Shown: piece after piece, positions 8,426-15,564 of the stretch
Layout: each line of letters begins with the position of its first letter
Position numbering within the stretch: the first letter of the stretch is position 1
Source of the DNA: Nitrospira sp.
GTDB lineage: Bacteria; Nitrospirota; Nitrospiria; Nitrospirales; Nitrospiraceae
NCBI GenBank assembly: GCA_020697375.1
Contig: JAJFBJ010000053.1
Location: forward strand, 1 to 21,486
DNA length: 21,486 bases
Direction: 5' to 3'
Made by a program: the position numbers and the translations under genes
The notes under the pieces: generated by a model
Seen by the model: only the letters and a program-made list of their open reading frames with translations
The model's database searches: none
What the model was told of the DNA's origin: nothing

Positions 8426-9097
8426 ATGAACCGAGTCAGCAAGAATCAAGGCCTGTTGTTGGTGACCCTCCTGGTCCTGTGGGTCGGATTGCTCATGTGG
8501 CAATTCGGCTACTCAGATGAGCCTGCGCGGGTGCCCTTGAAACATGTCAGCGGCCAGAAGGCCGAGGCTAAGCCGCCGGCCGCTGCGGCCGGTGCGGGTC
8601 TTCAGGTGCATCTCGAACGGCTGGCCGCCATCAAGGGGCAGCGTGAGGCGACATTTTCAGCGCCCCGCAACATCTTTGCCAGCCTGCTGCCTCCCGCCGA
8701 ACCAGTCCCTCCACCGGCTGCGGCTCCTCGGAAAGGTCGTTCCCGTGGACCGGCTCGATCAACGGCTCCGCCTGTGGCATTGGAGGAACCTCCCGTGGAG
8801 GAGGAGAAGGGCCCGACTCCTGAGGAAATAGAGCGGCTGCGAATTGCGACCGAGCTCAATCAATTTCGTTATGTGGGATTCATGTCGGTGGGCGATGGGC
8901 CGAACAAGAAAAAGACCATGGCCGTATTGGTCAAGAATGAAGAAATGCATTTGGTCCAGGTCGGCGAAACCATTGCCAGCGAGGTCTTGGTCAAGGCCGT
9001 CTCAGCGACTGAAATTACACTACAGGACCTCGCGTCAAAAATTTCACAGGTCATTCCGGTGACCGATGACCCGGGCGACAGTGAGCCGCCCAATTAG
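8426..9097 (+). CDS. GspC/PilP-like inner-membrane-to-secretin linker
   Basis: The protein has 223 residues: a membrane helix at about 9-27 (LLLVTLLVLWVGLLMWQF), a long Pro/Ala-rich and charged linker (about 85-140), and a compact C-terminal beta domain (about 148-212) starting FRYVGFMSVGDGPNKKKTMA and including VQVGETIASEVLVKAV. Order and sequence character match the HR domain of GspC or the beta domain of PilP, which contact the secretin N-domains across the periplasm. PNIF-like wording 'APRNIFASL' at ~80-88 is also typical of proteins in this class, where 'RNIF' or 'RDPF' precedes the linker. GspC versus PilP cannot be settled by eye. Confidence 0.72.
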   Translation: MNRVSKNQGLLLVTLLVLWVGLLMWQFGYSDEPARVPLKHVSGQKAEAKPPAAAAGAGLQVHLERLAAIKGQREATFSAPRNIFASLLPPAEPVPPPAAAPRKGRSRGPARSTAPPVALEEPPVEEEKGPTPEEIERLRIATELNQFRYVGFMSVGDGPNKKKTMAVLVKNEEMHLVQVGETIASEVLVKAVSATEITLQDLASKISQVIPVTDDPGDSEPPN

Positions 9098-9104
9098 GCT
9101 GGTG

Positions 9105-9710
9105 ATGAAGCTTCTTGTCCATGCCGGGAATCATCGCGGCGTCACTTATCTGGCCTTGATGTTTTCCATCGTGTTGGTCGGCATCTCGGCTTCCGCCGCG
9201 GCCCGTCAATGGACATTCGTGGTTCAGCGTGAGAAAGAAGCCGATCTCATGGCGAAGGGGATTGAGATTCAAAATGCGCTGGCGCTCTATTCAGCCACGA
9301 TGAAAATCGGGCGCGTCATGATGACCGACATGTACCCTCAATCATTGACGGAACTGACGCGGACTCCCAAACCCTACTTGCGGAAAGTCTATCAAGATCC
9401 GATGAGCGGAGGAGACTGGGAATACATTCGCGCGCCGACCGGCGGCATCATGGGGGTACGCAGTAAAAGCAAAGCCAAGCCGATCAAAGAACGGGATTTT
9501 CCACTGGCCATTCGCCATCTCGAAGGCAAGAAGGCCTATCGTGATTGGATCTTTCAGCATCCCAATCCCTCTTCGCTTTCCCTCCTGATGCCGCCGACCA
9601 TGGGGCTTCCTCTCGGGGGCATGCCTACTCAACCGGGAGTACCCGGTTCCGTTCCAGGAGCGCCGGCGCCGGCTGCCCCGGCGGTACCGGGCGCCGCCAG
9701 GAACCCTTGA
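9105..9710 (+). CDS. Pseudopilin-like protein without Glu+5, Pro/Ala/Gly-rich tail
   Basis: ATG 9105 is chosen because it gives a normal short prepilin leader (MKLLVHAGNHRG); an in-frame ATG at 9066 lies inside the previous gene. The putative cleavage site is RG^VTYLALMFSIVLVGIS, with Ala where pilins usually have Glu at +5. The helix continues into QREKEADLMAKGIEIQNALALYSA, typical of GspG-like stalks. Downstream it reads VYQDPMSGGDWEYIRAPTGG, echoing the DP(M/I)(T/S)G motif of the two other pseudopilins in this operon. I recall a family of secretion pseudopilins beginning 'G-F/V-T-Y-L' with the same 'RAPDGGIVGV'-like segment, so absence of Glu+5 may be normal here. The last ~45 residues are rich in Pro, Gly and Ala. 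Possible tip or minor subunit, as GspK also lacks Glu+5. Confidence 0.75.
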   Translation: MKLLVHAGNHRGVTYLALMFSIVLVGISASAAARQWTFVVQREKEADLMAKGIEIQNALALYSATMKIGRVMMTDMYPQSLTELTRTPKPYLRKVYQDPMSGGDWEYIRAPTGGIMGVRSKSKAKPIKERDFPLAIRHLEGKKAYRDWIFQHPNPSSLSLLMPPTMGLPLGGMPTQPGVPGSVPGAPAPAAPAVPGAARNP

Positions 9711-9736
9711 CCGGACTCCAAATCGCACAGTATCCT
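9707..9736 (+). promoter_or_regulatory. Candidate sigma-70 promoter for proA
   Basis: TTGACC (9707-9712) and TATCCT (9731-9736) are separated by 18 bases. The -35 box overlaps the stop codon of the preceding gene, and proA starts about 100 bases downstream. It would let proA be expressed independently of the secretion operon. Judged by eye from hexamers only. Confidence 0.4.
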
Positions 9737-9781
9737 GTCGCGCAATAGATCGCCGCGCCCTACGTTCACCATCTTGATCGG

Positions 9782-9815
9782 TCGATGCATCGCGGCTTCA
9801 GCTTCGATGCATCGC
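9782..9815 (+). repeat. Two copies of the palindrome-containing 12-mer TCGATGCATCGC
   Basis: The same 12-mer occurs at 9782-9793 and 9804-9815, each holding the perfect palindrome CGATGCATCG. The copies are 22 bases apart start to start, close to two helical turns, and lie 20-55 bases upstream of the proA start, downstream of the candidate promoter. This is a layout expected of an operator for a dimeric repressor, but it may also be chance. Confidence 0.45.
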
Positions 9816-9835
9816 CAGGCAGCAGGAATCACGAT

Positions 9836-11149
9836 ATGGAACAAGATCTCACCGAATCCCCGGCCACGGAGCAGGAGGCTCCCGCTGAAATACTGTCCCC
9901 TGAAGAGTATGTGGCGGCCTTGGTCCAAAGGGCCAAGGGTGCAGCCGGCCGTCTCTCGGTGCTTTCGACAACGATCAAAAACCAGGCTTTGGACATGATG
10001 GCTGATGGACTCGAAGAGCATGAAGAGGAGTTGCTTGCCGAGAATGAGAAGGACTTCGAGCAGTTCGAGACCACGCCGGAACGAACGGCGATGGGGGACC
10101 GGTTACGGCTGACGGCAGAGCGCATTAGAGACATGGCGAGGGGCATTCGTGACATCGCCCGGCTGCCGGATCCGCTCGGGGACATGCCGAAGATGTGGAC
10201 CAGGCCTAATGGTATGCAGGTCGGCCGGATGCGGGTTCCTATAGGAGTCATCGGCATCATTTATGAGGCGCGGCCCAATGTGACGGCGGACTCCGCGGCC
10301 CTGTGCCTCAAGTCCGGCAATGTCTGTATCCTGCGAGGAGGATCGGAAGCCCTGCACTCGAATGCGGCGATCGCCCGAGTCCTGAGCGAGTCGGCCGAGA
10401 AGGCCGGCGTGCCGGCGGGAGCGATCACGTTTGTCGATCGTCCGGAGCGCGAGGTTGTGCAATTGCTCCTCAAGCAGGATCAGTTCATCGACCTCATCAT
10501 TCCAAGGGGCGGCGAATCCCTGATGAAGACGATTGCCGAACATGCCACGATACCGGTGCTCAAGCACGACAAGGGAGTGTGTCATACGTATGTCGATGCG
10601 GACGCCGATCCCAAGCTGGCTGAGCAGATCTGTTTGAATGCGAAGGTTCAACGCCCGTCGACGTGCAATGCCATGGAAACTCTCCTGGTCCATCACAGTA
10701 TGGCCAGAATGTGGCTGCCGCTCCTGGTGCAAAAGCTTATGGCGGCCGAGGTGGAAGTCCGCGGATGCCCCAAAACCATTCAATTGTGCCCGGAGGTCAC
10801 GCCGGCCACAGATGCAGATTTCGGAAAGGAATTTCTGGCCCTGATTCTGGCCGTTAAAGTGGTCAAGCATATGGATGAAGCGTTGGAACACATCGCGACG
10901 TACGGGTCGCGGCACACGGAAGCGATTGTGACCAAGGATTACGCCCGCGCCATGCGGTTTATGCGAGAAGTCGATGCAGGGGCCGTCCTCGTGAATGCCT
11001 CCACCAGACTGAACGACGGCTACCAGTTCGGCCTGGGGGCCGAAATCGGCATCAGCACCTCACGGCTCCACGCTCGCGGCCCCATGGGACTCGAAGAATT
11101 GACCTGTTCAAAATTCGTGGTGCTCGGGAGCGGCCAAATCCGCGAATAA
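9836..11149 (+). CDS. proA: Gamma-glutamyl phosphate reductase (glutamate-5-semialdehyde dehydrogenase)
   Basis: ATG 9836 has AGGAA seven bases upstream; an ATG at 9785 is in frame but lies within the repeated palindrome. The 437-residue product is slightly longer than usual ProA (about 415-420) because of an acidic N-terminal extension of ~20 residues. Family signatures are clear: PIGVIGIIYEARPNVTADSA, KSGNVCILRGGSEA, FIDLIIPRGG, and the catalytic cysteine Cys277 in RPSTCNAMETLL. ProA reduces gamma-glutamyl phosphate with NADPH to glutamate semialdehyde, the second step of proline synthesis, in the cytoplasm. proB and proC are not in the window. The next gene starts directly after the stop (TAAATG). 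Confidence 0.97.
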   Translation: MEQDLTESPATEQEAPAEILSPEEYVAALVQRAKGAAGRLSVLSTTIKNQALDMMADGLEEHEEELLAENEKDFEQFETTPERTAMGDRLRLTAERIRDMARGIRDIARLPDPLGDMPKMWTRPNGMQVGRMRVPIGVIGIIYEARPNVTADSAALCLKSGNVCILRGGSEALHSNAAIARVLSESAEKAGVPAGAITFVDRPEREVVQLLLKQDQFIDLIIPRGGESLMKTIAEHATIPVLKHDKGVCHTYVDADADPKLAEQICLNAKVQRPSTCNAMETLLVHHSMARMWLPLLVQKLMAAEVEVRGCPKTIQLCPEVTPATDADFGKEFLALILAVKVVKHMDEALEHIATYGSRHTEAIVTKDYARAMRFMREVDAGAVLVNASTRLNDGYQFGLGAEIGISTSRLHARGPMGLEELTCSKFVVLGSGQIRE

Positions 11150-12934
11150 ATGCCGCTCGAGCCTGCGATACAGACCATCCTCACTCGTTCCGGTACGCTC
11201 GCCTTTCCTTCCAATCTTTCAGCGCTGCCTGAAATACTGGCTGACCCGGCTTCTTCAACGCACCAGCCCACGGGCCATATCGTCTTCTATGGAAGCCACG
11301 GCCGTCGCATTCTGGCGACTGACCCTGACGGGCATCCCTTGCACGAGTGTGAATGGGGCACGATCGATGGCGCCCTTCGGCTCCTGCGTGCACGGGTGCA
11401 TCTCGATTGGGGAGCCTGGGTGGGGTTGATACCAAACGGCCTGGTCAACGCCATGACGCTGGATCTTTCACGAAAACCCGGATGGGAACGTCTGCGAGCC
11501 GACGATCTCCGCGGCATGGCGGCTCAGGCAATGCAGGTGCCGCTGGAGGAAATTCGCTTTTTCTACGACGATCGAGACGTGACCATCGATGCGAAGGGTA
11601 CTGCCATGATCCGGCACCGCAAAGATGTGCTCTCTCTATTGCCGGACGGGATGTTTGAGCGGAAACAATTCATGGCCTGCATGGGAGCCATGCATTGGGA
11701 GGACATCGATTTCCTGCCGGTCGTCGAACTGTTCCTTTCACTGTTGCCAGGCACGGGTTCGGCGGTCTTTGAACTGATTCGTGGGCTCTACGATGATCAG
11801 AATCGGGAGAAGATTTCTCCGCGACGCCTTCGCTATCGCGGCATTCCCACCTATCCATCAGAAGCCGCCTACCGGCTCTTCAGCGGCTTCTTCTGCGCAC
11901 AGGTCCCAGGCGGGGGTGATCCCTTTCCGGTCTTCATGGACCCTCCCCGGTCACACCTGGTGACATGGTTGCCGGTGCCTGATCCACCGAGACGATATTT
12001 CGATGCGGCGCAGAAGCTCTGCGTGACCATACAGGAACAGCGGATTCTGAAAGCCACCTGCTGGGATGACCGGGCAGGATTATCCTACCAGCCGTTCGAT
12101 CGACGAGGGATGGCTCCTTGCCGGCGAGGGATGATGGTCGATCAGAACAATCTTCTGTTGATGGACCGGGAGGCCTGCCGAGCCATCCCGTTGAGTCCCC
12201 GCTGGGGAACAGTGACCGAACCGCGTTCGGTCGGCACAGCTCCGGCAGGCGTCGATTGGGTTTCAGTATTTGGGGAGGCCGCACCGTCGGTCAGTCCGGA
12301 GGAGGCGTTTGGCGCCGTGCTTCTCTATCCGGACGATGAGAGGGAAATCGATGAATTGCCGACGCAACCTTTCGTGGCCGATCACCTACAGGACCTCATC
12401 GAGCAGGACCGCTCATTAGCTGCACAAATAGGACGGGCCGACCACGTGTTGATCAGCGGATTCGACGCGACCCTTACCACGTGCATCGGGGGCGACCGCC
12501 CTCGCGCCTATACCGTACTGTACGACCATCCGGCCTTTGCTCAGCGACAGGCGCAGATGTTGTGGAACACCTGGTCTCGTGCAGGACGATTGGACTGGTT
12601 AACACGGGTGCGCATGAGGTCTCGCAGAGAGAAGGGGCATCACGAGCGCCATCAGACGCATGATTTCGTCTATGAGTGGACGCCCTTCAGTTACTACGGC
12701 AAGCGGGAGATGATCAGGGAGCTGGTTGAAATGCTGGCCCGGATCCTGTCGCCTGGAGCGGTGGCCTTCGTCGTCGGCCCACCGGAGATCGCAGAGCACT
12801 GCAAGGCTGCGCGAATGAACATCCAGGCCATTACTCCGCTGTCCAGCCTTCCCACCTTTCGTATGCATCAGAGTGTGTTGCCTCGTGCTCGACTCAAGCC
12901 TGAGGTCATGTTGTATCAGCTCGATCGATCATGA
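11150..12934 (+). CDS. Unrecognised 594-residue protein coupled to proA
   Basis: I do not recognise this protein. The ATG follows the proA stop with no gap, so it is very likely co-translated with proA; no clear ribosome site of its own is visible. It has no signal peptide or membrane helix and appears cytoplasmic. The first third contains beta-rich stretches (GHIVFYGSHGRRILATDPDG, then WVGLIPNGLVNAMTLDL). The middle has LFLSLLPGTGSAVFELIRGLY and many aromatic and Pro residues. The C-terminal part, RELVEMLARILSPGAVAFVVGPPEI, resembles the late strand region of Rossmann-fold methyltransferases ('LxPGGxxxxVxP'), but no SAM-binding glycine motif is evident. Coding style (no internal stops, usual codon choice) supports a real gene. 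Function unknown. Confidence 0.8.
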   Translation: MPLEPAIQTILTRSGTLAFPSNLSALPEILADPASSTHQPTGHIVFYGSHGRRILATDPDGHPLHECEWGTIDGALRLLRARVHLDWGAWVGLIPNGLVNAMTLDLSRKPGWERLRADDLRGMAAQAMQVPLEEIRFFYDDRDVTIDAKGTAMIRHRKDVLSLLPDGMFERKQFMACMGAMHWEDIDFLPVVELFLSLLPGTGSAVFELIRGLYDDQNREKISPRRLRYRGIPTYPSEAAYRLFSGFFCAQVPGGGDPFPVFMDPPRSHLVTWLPVPDPPRRYFDAAQKLCVTIQEQRILKATCWDDRAGLSYQPFDRRGMAPCRRGMMVDQNNLLLMDREACRAIPLSPRWGTVTEPRSVGTAPAGVDWVSVFGEAAPSVSPEEAFGAVLLYPDDEREIDELPTQPFVADHLQDLIEQDRSLAAQIGRADHVLISGFDATLTTCIGGDRPRAYTVLYDHPAFAQRQAQMLWNTWSRAGRLDWLTRVRMRSRREKGHHERHQTHDFVYEWTPFSYYGKREMIRELVEMLARILSPGAVAFVVGPPEIAEHCKAARMNIQAITPLSSLPTFRMHQSVLPRARLKPEVMLYQLDRS

Positions 12935-12990
12935 CCGGCGGCTATCCCGTTTTGTACTGTTGATCAGATGGTCTCGGCCCGGCGCCGGCA

Positions 12991-13015
12991 GGCTTGGGAA
13001 GCCAAGGGACTTTTT
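12991..13015 (+). terminator. Candidate intrinsic terminator after the proA operon
   Basis: The stem GGCTT-GGG-AAGCC (12991-13003), or the overlapping CTTGG-GAAG-CCAAG (12993-13006), is followed closely by five T (13011-13015). It lies about 60 bases after the stop of the 594-residue gene and before the gspG promoter region. The stem is short, so confidence is modest. Confidence 0.4.
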
Positions 13016-13045
13016 ATGATGTCCGTGCAGTCTGGAAGAAGAGTC

Positions 13046-13054
13046 TGTTACAAT
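13046..13054 (+). promoter_or_regulatory. Candidate extended -10 promoter for gspG
   Basis: TGTTACAAT forms an extended -10 box (TGn plus TACAAT) about 67 bases before the gspG start. No good -35 hexamer is seen at the right distance, which is acceptable for extended -10 promoters. Confidence 0.3.
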
Positions 13055-13121
13055 CCCAAATTCAACTGAATCTCTACCGAAAAACCAATCGAGCCTACCG
13101 ATAGAAAGAATATATCACCGC

Positions 13122-13646
13122 ATGGTTCTATACGCGCAATGCCATCGAACATCTCCAGACCGGTGCAGTGATGAACCGATCGCGAGCAATTCTCGCCTTC
13201 GACTGAAAACGCTGAGGGGCTGCGGGGGATTTTCATTCATCGAGGTGATGATTGTCGTGGTGATCCTGGCGATTCTGGCGACACTTTTGATTCCTCGGGT
13301 CATGGGTCGGACGGAAGATGCCAAGCGGGCGGCCGCCAAAGCGCAAATTGCCAACATTGAAAGCGCGCTGCAGCTGTACAAGCTGGACAATGGCAGCGTG
13401 CCGTCTACCGAGCAGGGATTGAAGGCCCTCGTCGAGCGTCCTTCGGCAGGCCCGCCTGCCCCCAACTGGAAAGCCGGCGGCTATATTCCCAAGGTGCCGG
13501 CCGATCCTTGGGGCTTCCCCTACAAATACACGACGCCTTCGGCTCAGGGGGGAGAGTACGACATCATATCCTTCGGAGCCGATGGGACGCCGGGAGGCGA
13601 AGGAAAAAATGCCGACATTGTGAGTTGGGACCTCGACCGCAACTGA
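13122..13646 (+). CDS. gspG: Major pseudopilin GspG, detached from the main secretion operon
   Basis: The product has the classical GspG pattern: G36^FSFIEVMIVVVILAILATL with Glu at +5 of the mature chain, then RVMGRTEDAKRAAAKAQIAN, STEQGLKALVERP, VPADPWGFPYKY and the C-terminal YDIISFGADGTPGGEGKNAD followed by IVSWDL. In GspG the last segment binds calcium, and its Asp residues appear present here. The leader is unusually long (36 residues, Arg- and Cys-containing); ATG 13122 is the only ATG/GTG in frame upstream, and the ribosome site is weak. After cleavage by a PilD-type peptidase it would be the main pseudopilus subunit. It lies 3.4 kb from the last gene of the main cluster, separated by proA and an unknown gene, so it has its own transcription. 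Confidence 0.93.
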   Translation: MVLYAQCHRTSPDRCSDEPIASNSRLRLKTLRGCGGFSFIEVMIVVVILAILATLLIPRVMGRTEDAKRAAAKAQIANIESALQLYKLDNGSVPSTEQGLKALVERPSAGPPAPNWKAGGYIPKVPADPWGFPYKYTTPSAQGGEYDIISFGADGTPGGEGKNADIVSWDLDRN

Positions 13647-13848
13647 TCCCGGCCCCGGCCATTCGACCATCTCCACTATCACGCAGCTCCTTGCAGATTC
13701 GTCGATCTGCCAGGATTTGTTGCAGGAAATACAGCTTCCGCATGCCTCGTTGAAGAAGGCGGCTCGCATCGTGACGAAGGATGTCCGGATGTGGCGCTAT
13801 GCGCTGCTTGCCGGCACCTACGCGCGCCGGATTGCAGAGGAAGACTGA
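13624..13848 (+). other. Coding-like remnant or small protein without a normal start
   Basis: The 403 bases between gspG and the next gene (13647-14049) hold one stretch that reads like protein: an open frame from 13624 to the TGA at 13846-13848, with a helical, well-mixed tail that includes LLADSSICQDLLQEI and VRMWRYALLAGTYARRIAEE. No ATG or GTG exists in frame upstream of the protein-like part; the first TTG codons (13717, 13720) have no ribosome site. It may be a decayed gene, a frameshifted gene or chance. Further right is only a 27-codon ATG frame (13862-13945) and a candidate promoter. Confidence 0.3.
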
Positions 13849-13984
13849 GACCGACGCTCGCATGGGCAATGGCACATCGGAATTGACCGGACTGGATCAT
13901 GCCTATATCGCCCGCGAAAGTCTTCCCCTTAAGCTGTCCCGCTAGCGCGAACTCTGCGCCGCTGCCTAATTCTCCGGTCCTGTC

Positions 13985-14014
13985 TTGACCGTCGGCCGTT
14001 TACCACAGTACAAC
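13985..14014 (+). promoter_or_regulatory. Candidate sigma-70 promoter for the glycoside hydrolase gene
   Basis: TTGACC (13985-13990) and TACAAC (14009-14014) are spaced by 18 bases and lie about 35 bases before the start codon at 14050. The match is good and position is right, but it is by eye only. Confidence 0.4.
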
Positions 14015-14049
14015 CGCATTTTGGCTCGTCCCCATTGCTCTGGAGTGTC

Positions 14050-15396
14050 ATGGTCCGATCTTCAATATCGGCGCTACTCGTTCGCGCCTCCATCGTCGGT
14101 CTGTCGCTATTGGCGATGCTGCTGGGGTGCCAGACCTGGAGCCGGGCCGGCACGATCACCGTCGATCTTGGCGACGAGCAGGGAGCGATGAACCATCGCG
14201 CCAACGGCTATCTGGTCAGTATCGAACCGAACGATCCGCCGATGGACTTGATTCTTCCCTTGAAGCCGACCAGTTTTCGAGGAAATGCCGGCTATATCTT
14301 TAAGAATTATGAGCGACTGAAGCAGGCCGGAGTCACGGAGTTCCAGCTCACCCTCGGGTTGGTGTTTCACGATCTCGCACTGCAAATTTTCGATATCAAT
14401 CGGATCGGACTCGACGGCGATTTTGCGCCATGGCTGGCCCATGTGGACCATGTGATCGATCAAGTGCTTGAACGGCGACTCTCCGTCTTGTGGGATATCT
14501 ACAATGAGCCGGATCTGGCCGCCATCCCGATCGGCGAGAATGACGTCCTGAAAGAAGGCTGGCGGCTGGCCTATCAGCGCATCAAGGACAGGATTCCGGA
14601 TGCCGTGATCGTGGGGCCGAGTGTCAGTCGATACAGATTGCTCAAGCCCTTCCTGGAATGGAGTCAGGCGACGGAAGTCTTTCCGGATGTCGTGGCCTAC
14701 CATGAATATGGCGACCCGTCCGGCGCCTTGGCTTATGTGGAGGATTTACGTCTATATCTAAAAAACCGGGAGATGGCACGGCCGATTTCCGTCAACGAAA
14801 TCCTGGGGCAGGAATCCTGGACCAATGCCGGCTATACTGCCGCGGTGATCGCTGCCTACGAGCGGGCGGATATCCTGAGCGCGATGCGTGCCTGCTGGCC
14901 CGATCCTCAGGACACGAGCCGGGACAACATGGAGAATACCTGCGAAAATCCCACGCTGGACGGTTTGCTGTATGTCGATCGACAGGCGAAGCGCCCCTCG
15001 TGGCATATCTACAAGACCTATGCGGACATGCAGGGTGTCAGGTTTCGCACGATGGCCGACCGGCCTGGCCTCCACGCACTGGCGGCTCTGGATAAAACTT
15101 CCGGCGCCTTGCGACTGTTGTTAGGGAAGTATGACGACTATTCGGTGGAGGAGACGAAGGTCGTCATCAAAAATATCGGACGCGCCCTTTCGCTGTCGAG
15201 AGGAGAATCCCTGCATCTTTGCGCCGAACAGATTCCCGACGTGGGATCCGGACCACTCGAAGTGCCGGTTCTGACGCTCGATCATGAGCTGTCCATTGGA
15301 GATGAAGACATCTCGTTTACGCTGCCTCAATTTTTCCATTCCGATGCCTACCGAATCATCATGGGACCTTCTGTGTCTTGTCGCACCCATCAGTAA
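14050..15396 (+). CDS. Lipoprotein-type glycoside hydrolase, clan A, GH39-like
   Basis: ATG 14050 follows GGAG and gives a clean lipoprotein signal: basic start, hydrophobic stretch and lipobox LLGC with Cys27 (an upstream TTG at 14035 is possible). The 448-residue product looks like a TIM-barrel glycosidase. VLWDIYNEPD holds the likely acid/base Glu153 after the strand-4 'NEP' motif, and ISVNEILGQE holds the likely nucleophile Glu250 on strand 7; their ~97-residue spacing fits clan GH-A. The segments VVAYHEYGDP and SWHIYKTYADMQG match GH39-type xylosidases and related enzymes. A C-terminal beta domain follows (about 340-448). It is probably anchored to a membrane or exported. Substrate is unknown. 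It has its own candidate promoter and no obvious operon partner. Confidence 0.72.
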   Translation: MVRSSISALLVRASIVGLSLLAMLLGCQTWSRAGTITVDLGDEQGAMNHRANGYLVSIEPNDPPMDLILPLKPTSFRGNAGYIFKNYERLKQAGVTEFQLTLGLVFHDLALQIFDINRIGLDGDFAPWLAHVDHVIDQVLERRLSVLWDIYNEPDLAAIPIGENDVLKEGWRLAYQRIKDRIPDAVIVGPSVSRYRLLKPFLEWSQATEVFPDVVAYHEYGDPSGALAYVEDLRLYLKNREMARPISVNEILGQESWTNAGYTAAVIAAYERADILSAMRACWPDPQDTSRDNMENTCENPTLDGLLYVDRQAKRPSWHIYKTYADMQGVRFRTMADRPGLHALAALDKTSGALRLLLGKYDDYSVEETKVVIKNIGRALSLSRGESLHLCAEQIPDVGSGPLEVPVLTLDHELSIGDEDISFTLPQFFHSDAYRIIMGPSVSCRTHQ

Positions 15397-15453
15397 TCGA
15401 CGAGTGCTCTCAATCAGTTCACCGCCATTCGCTTTTCAAGCTTCGGGTCAGGG

Positions 15454-15481
15454 TTGTGCTGTCGGTTGTGCCTGCTACAAT
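15454..15481 (+). promoter_or_regulatory. Candidate sigma-70 promoter for the alcohol dehydrogenase gene
   Basis: TTGTGC (15454-15459), 16 bases, then TACAAT (15476-15481) preceded by TGC, giving an extended -10. It would start transcription near 15488 and leave a leader of about 75 bases. This is the best promoter-like sequence in the window. Confidence 0.5.
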
Positions 15482-15510
15482 GTCGCCGATAGCGGAACAA
15501 GCGGGATACA

Positions 15511-15536
15511 ATTCGAGCAATGGTCAATACTCGAAT
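15511..15536 (+). promoter_or_regulatory. Perfect 7-bp inverted repeat in the alcohol dehydrogenase leader
   Basis: ATTCGAG (15511-15517) and CTCGAAT (15530-15536) flank 12 bases. The dyad lies downstream of the -10 box and upstream of the GGAGG ribosome site, as an operator or a leader hairpin would. No family of regulator can be named from it. Confidence 0.45.
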
Positions 15537-15564
15537 AGATTCATTTCATCTGTGGAGGTGATGT

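Noticed and set aside
10103..10915. Open frame of 270 codons opposite proA
   Set aside because: Antisense shadow created by codon bias of proA; no recognisable protein features.
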